From positions 22,510,620 to 22,574,619 of the forward strand of contig CM068373.1 in assembly GCA_034769895.1 (NCBI GenBank): 64,000 nucleotides of DNA. Reading direction: 5' to 3'. Origin of the DNA: Magicicada septendecula. Taxonomy: Eukaryota > Arthropoda > Insecta > Hemiptera > Cicadidae. Under the pieces are notes generated by a model. The model saw only the letters and a program-made list of their open reading frames with translations. It was not told where the DNA came from and did no database searches. Positions 45,318 to 56,274 of this stretch are shown one piece after another (positions within the stretch are counted from its first letter, which is position 1; each line of letters opens with the position of its first letter). A program made the translations under genes and the position numbers.

Positions 45318-48300
45318 AGGTAAAGGCGGGACAGATGACGCACATTTTTTTTGTTGATCATTACTCCTAAGCAACATAACCTAGATAGGATTTGAAAGGT
45401 GAACTACAAAGAGGAAAGGGATTTTCACATTATGCTGCAATTGGAATTAAATAAGCGTTAATATTCTTTTCAAAATACGTAAATTAAAAAAGTGTGTTTT
45501 TTGTCTCGTTTCAAGTATGAGGGGTAAGATGCCGCACTAGTGTCGGGTAAGATGGCTTATGGCATTTAACATAGAAATAACTTGATAATGTTATATCACC
45601 ATACATGAAATGTAATATAACTATTGAAAAACTAATCAGGACAGATGCCGCGTGTTTTTTAATTAAATAATATTCCTATACAACTTAACCTAGACAGATT
45701 TTAAAAGTAAACTGAAAGGAGAAAGGTTTTTCAACAGTATGACGTAATAAAAATCAAGGTGACCGTTTGTTAGTTTACAATTTTTAATTAATAGAATACA
45801 AAATTTGAAATGAATACATAAGAACTACAAATTATTCGTTTTAAAAATGACAATAACAAGGTGTTAAAAACAGGATGTGAATAATCTAGAAAAAAATTAA
45901 AACTAAGAATGTTTAAAAAAATTATTTTTCGTAAAATATAAATTCAAATACTATTATTTTTTACTTAATTTAATCTGTTTCAGTTAAAACAACTTCAGTT
46001 ATTGATTTTTAATTAACTGTTCATATTTCTTCAAGCACGTATTAAAAACAATTCTTTTTATTTATCTGAAAAATGTTACTGATTTATTTTAAGTCATGAA
46101 AATTGTTCATATTGATTTTCTTTCATCAAGCTTTTTGCGCACATCCTTCCGTCCGCAACCACAACACTTTCCTTTGTCTCCGTAAAGAGTGCACGACTCG
46201 TGAAGCCACCTTCGACATTCTACACATTGAATCCAATCGTCGTCCGATTGTGTCTGAGTGTACAATTCAAGACACTCTACACACTCGTTGTCATCAAATT
46301 CATTAAGATCGTCACTCATTGCATCATCACAAAGGCTTAGTGGTAACTCTTCCAGGTCATCTTCAGACGAAGTAGGTACAGACATCCTTCTTTTCTTCGA
46401 GAAACGTCGTTTCTTCCGCGAGCTTGATTTGGGTTTTTTAACATTTGAGACTCCCTGTTCATTTTTATGTTTCTTATTCTCTTCTTTCTCCATGCTAATT
46501 CTTTTCTTGCACCTTTTTTCCGTTAAATACTCTTTTGACGTTAAATTTGCCGCCGATTGCTTAAACTTTGGTAAGCTTTTATTTAATTTAGGAATTGGGG
46601 AAACCTTGTGAAGAATTTTTGTTGGTGTTTCAGTGATCCCAATCTGTGCACTTGTAGATGGTCCGGGCTGTCCTTCAGACATTACTATACCTGGGCCACT
46701 GGAGGCTTCAGTTAATTGCCAATTGTTTCAGCAGATTTATTAATTCCTTCAGATATTAAATGTGACAGACCAATAGGGCTCATATTTGATCCTTGATCAC
46801 CAGAATATGAAGCTGGAATGATTTCTTCTACGTTGGTTTCTTCCTGCTGCGTCATACGGAATGCATAATCTGGGATAGCTTTACGGTTAAAAGGGTACAC
46901 GCCAGTTGACCTGAATCTGTTTACAGCATTCTTTGCAGTAGCAGATTGGGCCCAAGCCTTCGAAAGTAATTCACCAAACTGCATCCTTGTGATTCTTCGA
47001 TTTGGTTCGTCTTGTCTTTTGTGAGAAGTCAAAAAGACTTCATTCCAGTGGTGTTTCAGAGACTTGAAAAAAGACCTGTCCAGAGGTTGTAAGTACTGTG
47101 TGCTATGACTTGGAAGGCACGGCATGATTATTTCATTTTTTTCAGCAGTCTCCAACATTTCCAGAGAGTTCATGTGTGAAGAATGACCATCTAATATTAA
47201 TAATACCTTCCCGGAAGGTTTTCTAGGAACAAAATGGTTCACTAGCCAGTCAGTAAATATTTCTGTACTAATATATGATGACTTGGCGTTCATTGCAATT
47301 GAAGAACCAGGTGGCATGCTGTCTTCCCACTCCTTTTTCTTATTTTTCCCTTTAAATATACAATAAGGTGGTAAATAATTTCCTTCCGCACTGATGCAGC
47401 CAATTATAGTTATATTCTCTCCTCTTTCTGCTGAAATTATATTATGAACATCTGTACTACCTTTAACGGCAACAACTTTCCCGGGATCATTATTTAATTA
47501 CAATCCACTTTCATCGGTGTTAAATATATTTGCCGGTTTGCACATCAAATCGTTTTCAGTTAACGTTTTTCCCAGTAGATCAAAATATTTATCTGTTTCA
47601 TCTTTTGCCATTCCCTTCCCTCTAGCCTCTGAGAGTCCTTGAGATTTCCTTATAGAAAGTACAGGATTTCTTCTTAAAAACGAATTGAACCAATCTTTTC
47701 CTGCTCTTTCTTTTACTTCATTGAAGTTTCCTTTCAATCCCATTTGCTTAGCTAGATTGAATGCTATTGACTTAACTGTTAAAGGCTTTGGTGCGAATCC
47801 ATTAGCTTGAAGGGTTACAATATGTTTAACTAACTTCCCCTCTGCTTCTTTTCCTAACAAAGATGATGGACCTAGCCCAGTCTTCTCAAAATTTCCCTTT
47901 TCTAATCTTCTCGTCAGTGTTCTTTCTGGGATATTGTTTTGCCTAGCCGCTTCTCTTTTGAAAACACCTTCCTCTTTGACGAGACGAACAGCTTCTTTTA
48001 ACTGTTCCTCGGTCCATTTTCCTCTATCCGTAGTTCTTTCTCGATTGGTCGGCATTTAAAATTCTGAAAAAACGAAGTTGTAATGGTATTAGACCGTTGA
48101 AACAAAACGAAATACTGCGGCATCTGTGCCGCAGCAGCAATGCGTCATCTGTCCCAATACGGCGGGTAAGATGCCGCACCGCCATATTGCACCCGTAGTG
48201 ATACGTCTCTACTCAACAGTAACGCTCACAGTTTGCAATTAAAATAAGTGTTTACTGCCTAAAAATCTAATTTTCAGAAATGAACAGAAAATTTCTATGC

Positions 48301-48496
48301 TTACCGAGATCAAGTTTTGTAAATAATTGTAGATTTCTCGAATATTCACCACTGTATCACGACAAAAACATAAACACACAACCTTCACCATGCAAGCTAA
48401 CTCAGTGACTAGCAGACCAGATGCCAGCTCCCCTCCACGCTACGCAACGGAATGTGCGGCAACTGTCCCGCCGCGTCATCATCCCCGCCTTTACTT
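45318..48496 (-). mobile_element. Complete pogo-like DNA transposon (3179 bp)
   Basis: TA flanks both ends (45316-45317 and 48497-48498). The left end AGGTAAAGGCGGGACAGATG and the inverted right end AAGTAAAGGCGGGGATGATG are terminal inverted repeats of about 24 bases. Subterminal repeats GGGTAAGATGCCGCAC occur at about 45526 and 48166, with shorter GATGCCGC, CATCTGT and GCGTCATC variants at 45545, 45644, 48118, 48143 and 48472. Such repeats are likely transposase binding sites. One transposase gene fills most of the interior on the minus strand. Confidence 0.9.
46107..48055 (-). pseudogene. Pogo-like DDE transposase with C-terminal PHD-like finger; one nonsense, one frameshift
   Basis: The start at 48055 gives MPTNRERTTDRGKWTEEQL, an N-terminal helix-turn-helix of psq/CENP-B type (residues ~12-50, with EAARQNNIPERTL), followed by a second DNA-binding region. 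The DDE core has FNTDESGL (about 47500), LILDGHSSH (about 47200) and PSHSTQYLQPLDRSFF (about 47085), giving a D-D-D set. A TAA at about 47500-47498 directly after DESGL interrupts an otherwise continuous frame; relatives commonly have Gln there, so a C to T change is the simple explanation. A frameshift near 46715 separates the last 191 codons. These are lysine/serine-rich and end in C..C..WIQCVECRRWLHESC...CCGCG (about 46295-46140), a PHD-like zinc finger. Length with repairs would be about 650 residues. Confidence 0.92.
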
Positions 48497-48498
48497 TA

Positions 48499-48878
48499 TA
48501 CAGTAAACTGTGAAAATATTTTTCACTTATTCTCGCAAACATTTTAACTTTACAATGTTTATATGGTGTATATATATTTATTTATAGTGTCACAGTCTCA
48601 GAAGTCATTCATATGTGGAGAGTTTTACCTTACTAAAGTAAATTTCTCCCATATAATACTATTCGTCTAATCTTATTTAATGATTAGAGTTGTAAAGGAA
48701 GAATTACAACTTACACGATGCGAGTGTAAGTGGTCTGAGAGACTTAACAATTGGAAAGTCGCGTATATCCCTATCCTTGTGAAGAGTTTATGTTCATGCG
48801 TATAATCCTTTTCAATTTAACATCATAATATCATATTTATGGAATATTTCCGATTATAGAACCAAGCCACGTATTTGA
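48499..48878. other. Unassigned AT-rich stretch
   Basis: Nothing recognised between the pogo transposon and the palindromic element. Confidence 0.5.
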
Positions 48879-48941
48879 TAATCAAATTAGTAATGTATAT
48901 CTTACCGTCTGTGACTTACAGCAAAATGTATTTTGATGTTA

Positions 48942-48982
48942 AAATTTACATGTTTCAGGACCTTGTCCCATCATCAGAATTT
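48942..48982 (-). ncRNA. Hammerhead ribozyme candidate, left arm
   Basis: Mirror copy of 49175-49215 on the minus strand. The only change in the 41 bases is in stem II, where GUCCC is GUCCU, still pairing as G-U. Core, stem I and stem III are intact. Confidence 0.7.
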
Positions 48983-49174
48983 AAAATCTTCTTCTTATCC
49001 CATCGTGCGATAAGAAGTGCGCGGTCTGTCGCCGTACGGTGTACACCTCGAAACCGTTGTGCGCGCTATTTGTATGAGTATTCTTATTATTTTGTTTTAT
49101 TTATAATGGTGATTAATATTTTTGGAAATATTCGACAACTATGCCATCGCACGATGGGATAAGAAAAAGATTTT

Positions 49175-49215
49175 AAATTCTGATGATGGGACAAGGTCCC
49201 GAAACATGTAAATTT
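49175..49215 (+). ncRNA. Hammerhead ribozyme candidate, right arm
   Basis: In order: stem I strand AAAUU, CUGAUGA, an extra U, stem II GGGAC-AAG-GUCCC, GAAA, stem III as self-complementary ACAUGU, cleavage-site A49210, and stem I return AAUUU. Every conserved core base (CUGAUGA, GAA, A15.1-U16.1, H17) is present. The departures from textbook form are the extra U before stem II and a loopless stem III, which would favour a dimer. Self-cleavage is inferred. Confidence 0.7.
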
Positions 49216-49277
49216 TAACATCAAAATACATTTTGCTGTAAGTCACAGACGATAAGATATACATTACTAATTTGATT

Positions 49278-49822
49278 CTTAATATCACCCTTAGCGGAGT
49301 CCACAAACCTTGAAATCAGTATTTAAGTGTAATTTTTATTTACGAAATAACTTTTACAGTGCAGCAAATTAAAGTTAAAAAATTTAAATCCCACTACACG
49401 ATAAAATAAGTAGGATTTAAAAAAAATGTATGAAGTTTATTTGACCTTGTAACACGTATTAAATTACTGTGCGTACAATTGTAACCGGTATTGTAATTTA
49501 TGACTAGTGTAATCAATTTTCTCTATTCGTACAATCCTGTAAATGTGTATTATATGTATGGTTAAGTCCTTTACCTTCTTTAATTACCTTCCGTTTTGAA
49601 TACTGTTGTACACTGCTCTAAGTGGTTGAAATAGAAACCCTCGGACATGTTAAAACAACGTGGAAAATGATCCATAACTTAATTCAAGACTAAGAAAACT
49701 AACTTGCATTCTACAATGGGCTAAAACAGCCTCGTTAGATCAGTCTTAATACCAAAATTACACATATTAAAAGTTTCTAGTCCACGAAAAACCCTTACGG
49801 GACCAATTTTATGGAAACAATA
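49278..49822. other. Unassigned AT-rich stretch
   Basis: Nothing recognised. Confidence 0.5.
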
Positions 49823-49826
49823 ATAT

Positions 49827-50322
49827 TGTTACGATGGTCTACTTGAGCATTGTATGCTACAGTGGAAAACAAAATACAAGACACCAACGAAATCACTAAT
49901 CACCAGGTTTAATTGTCACAATTCATAATTTGTAATCAGGAAGATAGTGCTTACAACAATTCAAGTACAAATTGCCCTAACGAAATAATAATGTCAACTA
50001 TAAATAATTCCGCACTAATTATAACACAACAACACTTTGCGACAAACACTCGTTCCGCGCTAAAGAAATCGCTCAACACCACTAAACTGACAAGCCGGCT
50101 GTTATGGATTTTTTAGGTAGCGCACGCCTCCTAGAAATTTTCTATCCTCACTTCACGCAACTTAATGCGTATCTCAAATGTTCTTGTATACACTGGAACC
50201 TAGTTGTGAGCGGCCTTGACTGAGGCAACATCTGGAATCTGCCACCTGGACGGGGTGACGAGTGGAGAATGTTCTATCGCATAATACATTCGGTAAATTG
50301 TACTCATAGGATTCTCGTTACA
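49827..50322 (-). mobile_element. LTR-A solo LTR, - orientation
   Basis: 496 bases from TGTTACGATGG to GATTCTCGTTACA, flanked by ATAT on both sides (49823-49826 and 50323-50326). Both LTR ends are intact, so it is the best-preserved minus-oriented copy and a good reference for the family. Confidence 0.92.
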
Positions 50323-50329
50323 ATATGGA

Positions 50330-51228
50330 ATTGTTAGAAAATAAGAAGAGAATGTATACTCTTCACAGACTAGTAGACAGTCTTAACACGAGCGCGCAAA
50401 CACCCACACACACACACAAACAAAGTTTATATTATTACTTGTACTGCTTACCTTAAACATGTAGGGCAATAGGATTAAAACCTTAACGTAAAATTAGTAG
50501 GCACTTACATATGCAGACATAAAGAAATGAGGTAAGTATAAATATTTTTCTGTTTCATTATTTCTCCAGCTTTGGCATTTGCTGTCCACTGTGGTCCAGA
50601 TTTCTCCCTGAACGTTTTCTACCGAGTACTTGCTGCCTATTTTTCTTTACAATATTAACCCATACGATACCTACAGTTTGCAAACATGGGAATTACTTCA
50701 TGACTCCACTTAGCTCTTGCTTTTAAACCCATCAGACCTCCTGACCGTCTGCCATTCATGCTTAGATATATTATTACTTCATTTGTAATTAATTTTGCCG
50801 CGAAACGCTTTTTATTTATTTATAATTGCTATTGTAATTTATTAAAAAAAAACTCGGTATGTAACAATTTGAATGTGCTTGTAATTAGAAGTTGATAGTG
50901 TTGTTTTGAGTAGCTGGTAGACTCAATTGCACAATCGTATATTCGAAAAATTTCGGAAGTGATACAAAAGGTAAACGAAAAATCATTTATTTAGAAATAA
51001 TCTCAATAAACGAACATGCAACACAAGGGATTCGTATTCATTAAAGTCTCGTTTTTGATTAAACTTTAGTGGAATTCAAAATGATTAACAATATGCCAGC
51101 TGTACTTTTTTGTGTATATAGATAGATTAATATACAATAGAGGGAATGAACAGAACTAGTGAAAGTTAATCTGCTTTAAAATTCGAGCTGTTTTAATTTT
51201 TGGCCAAGTTTTGATTGCGTTAGGTGTC
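50330..51228. other. Unassigned AT-rich stretch
   Basis: A short CA-rich patch at about 50400 is present. No gene or element was recognised. Confidence 0.5.
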
Positions 51229-51233
51229 CATAT

Positions 51234-51681
51234 TGTTGTGCAAAAAGGAAAATTCTCGTACAGTCGACAGTGTTGTTCTCTAAGCTTCTCAACTAGCCTG
51301 GCCGGTGTGTGTTTCTACTAAGGCCACGCTGAAATATCCTCTAGAATTTTCGAGTGCTTGTTAAGGACGAATGTTATGGTACCCTGCAGACTATAAATAG
51401 CCAACACCTGCCGCATGGGAGGTAGTTTATGTCTGGCGATTTCTCAATGCGTTCAAGTGGTTATTAGAAAAAGCGATTAATTTGTGGGAATCCATAAGTT
51501 GACATTATTATTGGTGTGGACAAATTAATTTAAATTATTATTCGAGTATAATCATGTTGAATAACTTGTACATAACAAACGTTTAATTGTGGTAATTAAA
51601 GATGGTATTTAGTGACTTTATTGGTGACTTGTATTTTGTTTTCCACTGTACCATACGACGATCAGTTAGAGCGTCGTAACA
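51234..51681 (+). mobile_element. LTR-A solo LTR, + orientation
   Basis: 448 bases flanked by ATAT (51230-51233 and 51682-51685). CTATAAATAG at 51391-51400 is the promoter box; the U5 end CCATACGACGATCAG leads to CGTCGTAACA. The U3 start is partly deleted or diverged compared with 28307. Confidence 0.9.
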
Positions 51682-51689
51682 ATATTTTT

Positions 51690-52680
51690 TTGTTTTTACT
51701 ACAAACCTAATTTGGTAAACAATTTATATTATTACATAATTAGTCATTACAGGAACAATTTATGCTTATAGAACTGTTATACTTCTCTTACATTTACGTT
51801 ATAATCTCTGGAAGTTGGTACCATAGAAGTTATATAAGATTCTGTTTTTTCACTAATCTCGTAATTAATGACGTTATACATTAGCCGGACGTTTTTAGAA
51901 TACTCAAGACGTGTTTGACGGAAATACCTACAGAAGCTGGGTATACTTCTGTGACTGTTGGAAGTAAAACAATTTAACGATTTGTACGTAAATGAACTTT
52001 GAATATGTGTAATTTAAATCCATAATGCAGAAGTAAAGGCAAAACGTTTAACATTGAGGGCACTGACTCTACGAAACATCTACAAGCCTTGTGTACGTTG
52101 CTGTCAATGATTCTGATTAATTTGTATTTCACCAGATCTATCTGCACTGGCACCGCTTTGGAATTCTGGATACAATTCACATTCATTTTGACATGATAAT
52201 GTCTTATGGCTGGCCATCATTTGGAAATTTCTGTAACGCATCACGCTGCATGACGTCATCATTTACCAGCCGGGAATCGTTAACTAAAACCGCGACCGCT
52301 AACGTGCTAACGTCCGTCGCAGATTAAAGACCTAACAAGCAAACAACACTGCATAGCTGTAGATAGGTATGTAACCAATCAGTCAGTCAGTAACCATAAT
52401 AATGTTGCGTTTAGCTGGCGGCTGAAAGACATTATCATGCTCTTAAGCTTTTACCATTTGGTAAACGGTACTTTACATTTTTTGCTAGAGACCTCTTTGC
52501 ATCTCTTTCGCCGCTTCACTTTTTTGGTCGCATTGAGTATCACCTTACACTTTTCAGGCATTGTCAACTTTCATTATTTGTATTTAGTTTTTGTGCTATC
52601 CATATTTTGTTCCAAACTGATCATCTCCTATAAAGGCTATTACTTTTGTCTGTGATTTAGATATGTTAGAGTTATGATAT
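51690..52680. other. Unassigned stretch
   Basis: Short frames (51974-52186 minus, 52437-52655 plus) show no domain. A three-copy CAGT patch lies near 52378-52393. Confidence 0.45.
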
Positions 52681-52686
52681 TAATTA

Positions 52687-53397
52687 TTGATGTCTCGTTG
52701 GGCACTTAGTGAAACCTATTTATACAAAGGTTTTTAAAATATATAAAAAACACTTGGTACGTTTCACAGATTTTATTTGACTCTGAGAGCTGTTTCGACT
52801 TCCTGAGCCATTGTCAAAGAGATGAATGAATTGAAAAACCTAAACACAGGATGTGTGAGTAAAGATGTTTGTGGTGGTGGTGACCATCTGTTTAGGGCGT
52901 GTATTGGAACGTCTGTGAAGGTGTTAAGATGGAGAGCGGAGTGTAGGAGCCAAGGGAAGGTCAGGTGTCTGTAAAAACTAATACAATCTGAATGAAAAAT
53001 ATAAAATTAACTAAACTAAATACAATCTGAATGAAAAATATAAAATTAACTAAACTATATATTAATCTGAATTCAAACTATAATCCCCTTTATTAAAAGC
53101 TGTTATCTAGTTTAGTTTATTTTATATTTTGCATTCAGATTGTAATTAGTTTTTACAGACACCTGACTTTCCCTTGGCTCCTGCACACGCACTCCCCATC
53201 TTAACACCCTCACAGATGTTCCAATACACTCCCTAAACAGATGGTCACCATCACCACCACCTTTACTCACAAATCCTGTGTTTAGGTTTTAATTCATTCA
53301 TCTCTTTGACAATGGCTTAGAAACTCGAAACAGCTGTCAGAGTTAAATAAAATCTGTGAAGCGTACCAAGTGTTTATATATTTTAAAAAACCTTTAT
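52687..53397 (+). mobile_element. Penelope-like family (iii), near-palindromic copy
   Basis: The arms 52723-53017 and 53109-53396 are inverted copies of about 290 bases around a 91-base centre, so transcripts would fold into a long hairpin. The arms consist of the family 3' UTR and terminus. The left arm contains a 43-base direct duplication (AATACAATCTGAATGAAAAA twice, about 52981 and 53020), and the right arm the hammerhead-like variant. The centre keeps a trace of the endonuclease end (CCCCTTTATTAAAAGCTG, about 53087). The left outer end GTCTCGTTGGGCACTTAGTG is the inverted family terminus. Confidence 0.75.
53302..53344 (+). ncRNA. Hammerhead-like motif with non-canonical core (UUGACAA)
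   Basis: In order: stem I CUCU, UUGACAA in place of CUGAUGA, extra U, a stem II region (intact in the other copies as GGCUU-AAG-AAGUC; here decayed), GAAAC, stem III ACAGCUGU, C, stem I return AGAG. The architecture is kept, but two core bases normally needed for catalysis (C3, G8) differ. It may be inactive or a variant. Confidence 0.45.
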
Positions 53398-53449
53398 GTT
53401 ACAGTTATATCATTGATTATATTATTTTACTATTTTATGTAAGATTAAT

Positions 53450-53960
53450 TTTTTTATCGGCCATCTAAGGACCACATGCTAATTTCAATTCTTTATTCTT
53501 TGTTCTTTTGTTTTCCTCCAATATTCTTTCATATTTTCACTGTGTCTCTTCTTCCTGTCTTCAGTCCATTTTGAACCTGCGTTTTCTCTCTCCTACCCTG
53601 GACTCCTTCCATTTTAATTTTGTTGCCCAAAAACTTCTCTTTCAGTTGCTTCTTCTGGGTGTATATTATTTTTTTCTAAATCCTTTTAGACTTCTTTAAT
53701 TCAACTTGATGTTAACTTTTTCCCCCACAGATATTTGAAGATCTGCTTTGTTAATCTATTGTCGTCCATTCTATATAAATGTCCAAAAAATAATAGTCTT
53801 CGTTTTCTCATCGTTTCTGTTACATTTTCTATACTTTGATATATTTCATCTTACTTCTTAATCTCTAACCTTCTGAGGTTTTTCGTGGGCCTGATATTTT
53901 CCTAATAATTCGTCTTTCTAATATTTCTAGTTTGTCTAAATTATAATTCTATGCTAGACA
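53450..53960 (-). pseudogene. LINE-B, longest copy of the 3' end
   Basis: The minus strand begins near 53945 with LEILERRIIRKI.GP-like and Y.SIE..TETMRKRRLLFFGHLYRMDDNRLTKQIF regions. It continues through the basic W.ED.KK segment to the GGCCATCTAAGGACC 3' block near 53460. FFGH..RM..NR is a signature of RTE/CR1-type LINE tails. Frames are broken. Sister copies are 16505-16866 and 63025-63350. Confidence 0.8.
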
Positions 53961-54065
53961 TTAACTTGCATATAGGCATTCTGGCTTCACTACTAAAATT
54001 TGTTTTATTTAACTTACAAATTATTTTGCAAATGACATTTTATAAAACAGTGGCAATACTATTAC

Positions 54066-54224
<159 letters not shown>

Positions 54225-54565
54225 GCATAGTTCTGATGCTTGGGTCATAAAGAAAAAAGACGAACAGAAAATATAATCAACAGAAATCAAATTTCTGAGA
54301 TCAGTTAAAAGGTGTAATAGACGGAATCGTATAATAAATAAAGATATAAGAAGTGATTTAAATATTCTTGGAGTTAACGAAAAGATTGGAAAAAAGAATA
54401 CAGAAAAAATTGATTCAACACATCAATACAATGGAAAAAGGTAGAATACCGAAGACAGTGAAAGATTCGAATCGTATAGGCAGAAGAAAAATTGTTAGAC
54501 CTAAGAAAATGTGGACTATAGAATAGCAGGTACAGGCCGCTAAAGCCTATAACTGTTAAGAAGAA
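54225..54565 (+). pseudogene. LINE C-terminal tail fragment
   Basis: Right after the TAC tract the frame gives HSSDAWVIKKKDEQK, then IKFLRSVKRC, NKDIRSDLNI and a basic region with a decayed G(RR)KIVRP box near 54480-54505. The pattern S.AW...K...E..FLR is the same tail order as the RTE-like copies. It ends near the GTACAGGCCGCTAAAGCC string at 54530. Confidence 0.65.
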
Positions 54566-54591
54566 GATGATAACAACAGTTTTTGTTACTG

Positions 54592-54905
54592 ACATTTCAA
54601 TGACGCATTATATTTCTCAAAAACGCTATTTTTTTTATGAAATGAAAAGCATTGTCCTCAAAGTAGTAGAACTTTTAAACTACAGAACACACAATTACTA
54701 ATTTATTGGTACACCTGTGATCCGTGTGATTGGCTTTGTTTCTTAATGGCGACTGTACGAAGATTAAAAAATACTTGTTTGTTTGTTGTAAATACAACCT
54801 GGCTACTGAAAATCTGTATAGGCTTTTCTTAAAATGAATCACAGTTTACAACAAACTCAAAGCCTTGCTCTGTAGGTCGAACAATCGGAATAGTGGAAAT
54901 CTCTT
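54592..54905. repeat. Local direct duplication, copy 1
   Basis: Matches 54936-55242 with a period of about 340 bases (CATTTCAATGACGCAT, TACGAAGATTA, TTGCTCTGT.GTCGAACAATC). Non-coding and diverged. Confidence 0.8.
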
Positions 54906-54935
54906 CATTAATTATATTAAATACTTACTACTAAC

Positions 54936-55242
54936 ATTTCAATGACGCATTTCTCAAAAATGTTATTTTGCTTTATGTAATGAAAAACGTTGTGCTTAAA
55001 GTATTAGAACTTAAGACTAAAGAACACACCACTAATAATCTTTTGGTATGTCTGTAGTGCATGTAATTTGCCTCGTTTCTCAATGATGACTCTACGAAGA
55101 TTAGAAAATAAGTATTTTTTTATTGTGAATACAATCCGACTACTGAAGTTCTGTATAAGCTCTCTATAAAATAAAAAACTTTCACAACAAAGTCATATCC
55201 TTGCTCTGTCGTCGAACAATCAGATTAGTGGAAATCTACAGA
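54936..55242. repeat. Local direct duplication, copy 2
   Basis: Second copy of 54592-54905, collinear throughout. Confidence 0.8.
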
Positions 55243-55454
55243 AGAAGAAATCAAAATATATGAAAAAAATTTAGTCGACCTAGAGAAAGTGGAAATAGAA
55301 TTATTATCTGCTTATGTGCGCAGAATAATGATAGTTCTACATTTTCCGTTAATCTTTTCAAAATTTAAAATTAAACTTACACAGACCTTACCCAATCATC
55401 GTGCTACGTTCTCAATATTTACACTGCACACTGAAGCATATTTCAGTTAAATAT

Positions 55455-55927
55455 TGAATCGATAGAACGCTCTCAAAAAGGCGTGAGCGTCGTTCCACCC
55501 GTTTTCAGCCAAGCAGGTGTAGCGTCTCACTCAAGGCCGCACACAAGTAGCTTCGAGACTGTTCTGGAGAGCACTTGAAATACGCAATGTGCTGGCACGC
55601 CGCAGTAGGAATGAAAAATTTTTTTGAAACACTTGCGCTCCCTATATAATCTACAGCGCCTGGCTTTTTAAGGTAGTTTACGTTGAGCGATTTCCTTAGT
55701 GCGTATAGAGCGTTGTTGTGGACGATTAGACGCAAGTGTTTACTGTGTTATAATAAATGTGGAACTCTATTACTTGACATTATTAATTGCGTGTAGGCAA
55801 ATTTAACTAGTATTATTATACGAGAGTACCTTGTTGATTACAAACGGTGATTTTATAAGTGATTTAGTTGGTGTCTGTATTTTAATTCCACTGTACAATA
55901 CGACGGTCGGTGAGACATGTAGTAACA
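55455..55927 (+). mobile_element. LTR-A solo LTR, + orientation
   Basis: 473 bases flanked by ATAT (55451-55454 and 55928-55931). A small deletion has removed part of the first bases (TGAATCGATAGAACG). CTATATAATC near 55642 is in the promoter position, and the U5 end reads GTACAATACGACGGTCGG to GTAGTAACA. Confidence 0.87.
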
Positions 55928-56274
55928 ATATAAAAATACTGTTAAATGAATATTGTTAATTACATTGATAATATTATTGCGTGTGTAGGAGGATCCTTAA
56001 TGTGTTTACCACATGCTTCTTGCAGAAAAGAAATAGTAAAATCGAGACATTGCATGTTTTCGTTAAGATCGAAAGGAAACTATATTAGTTGCGAGAGTAA
56101 ACGTATTTGATAACAGAATTATTTTCTAGTGTCCATATATTTTTTTTTTAATCTAATAGTGTACTAACTCAATTACTCTTGTTATTTGCAAAGGTACGAG
56201 TAATGTATATTTGTCATTTATCGTGTCTTGGTAACGCAAAATCTAATCTAAAAATTATAATAAATTACTCATCT

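Larger units (their letters stand above)
48880..49277. mobile_element. 398 bp inverted-repeat element with two opposed hammerhead motifs
   Basis: The 132-base arms (48880-49011 and 49146-49277) are inverted copies with only a few differences. The 134-base centre has no protein frame or endonuclease remnant. Each arm contains a full hammerhead layout on the outward-read strand. The arm organisation matches the ends of the Penelope-like element at 26703, so this is probably a non-autonomous Penelope derivative. No clear target-site duplication was seen at the ends. Confidence 0.7.

Noticed and set aside
46258-46611. Plus-strand 117-codon frame
   Set aside because: Antisense shadow of the pogo transposase C-terminal region.
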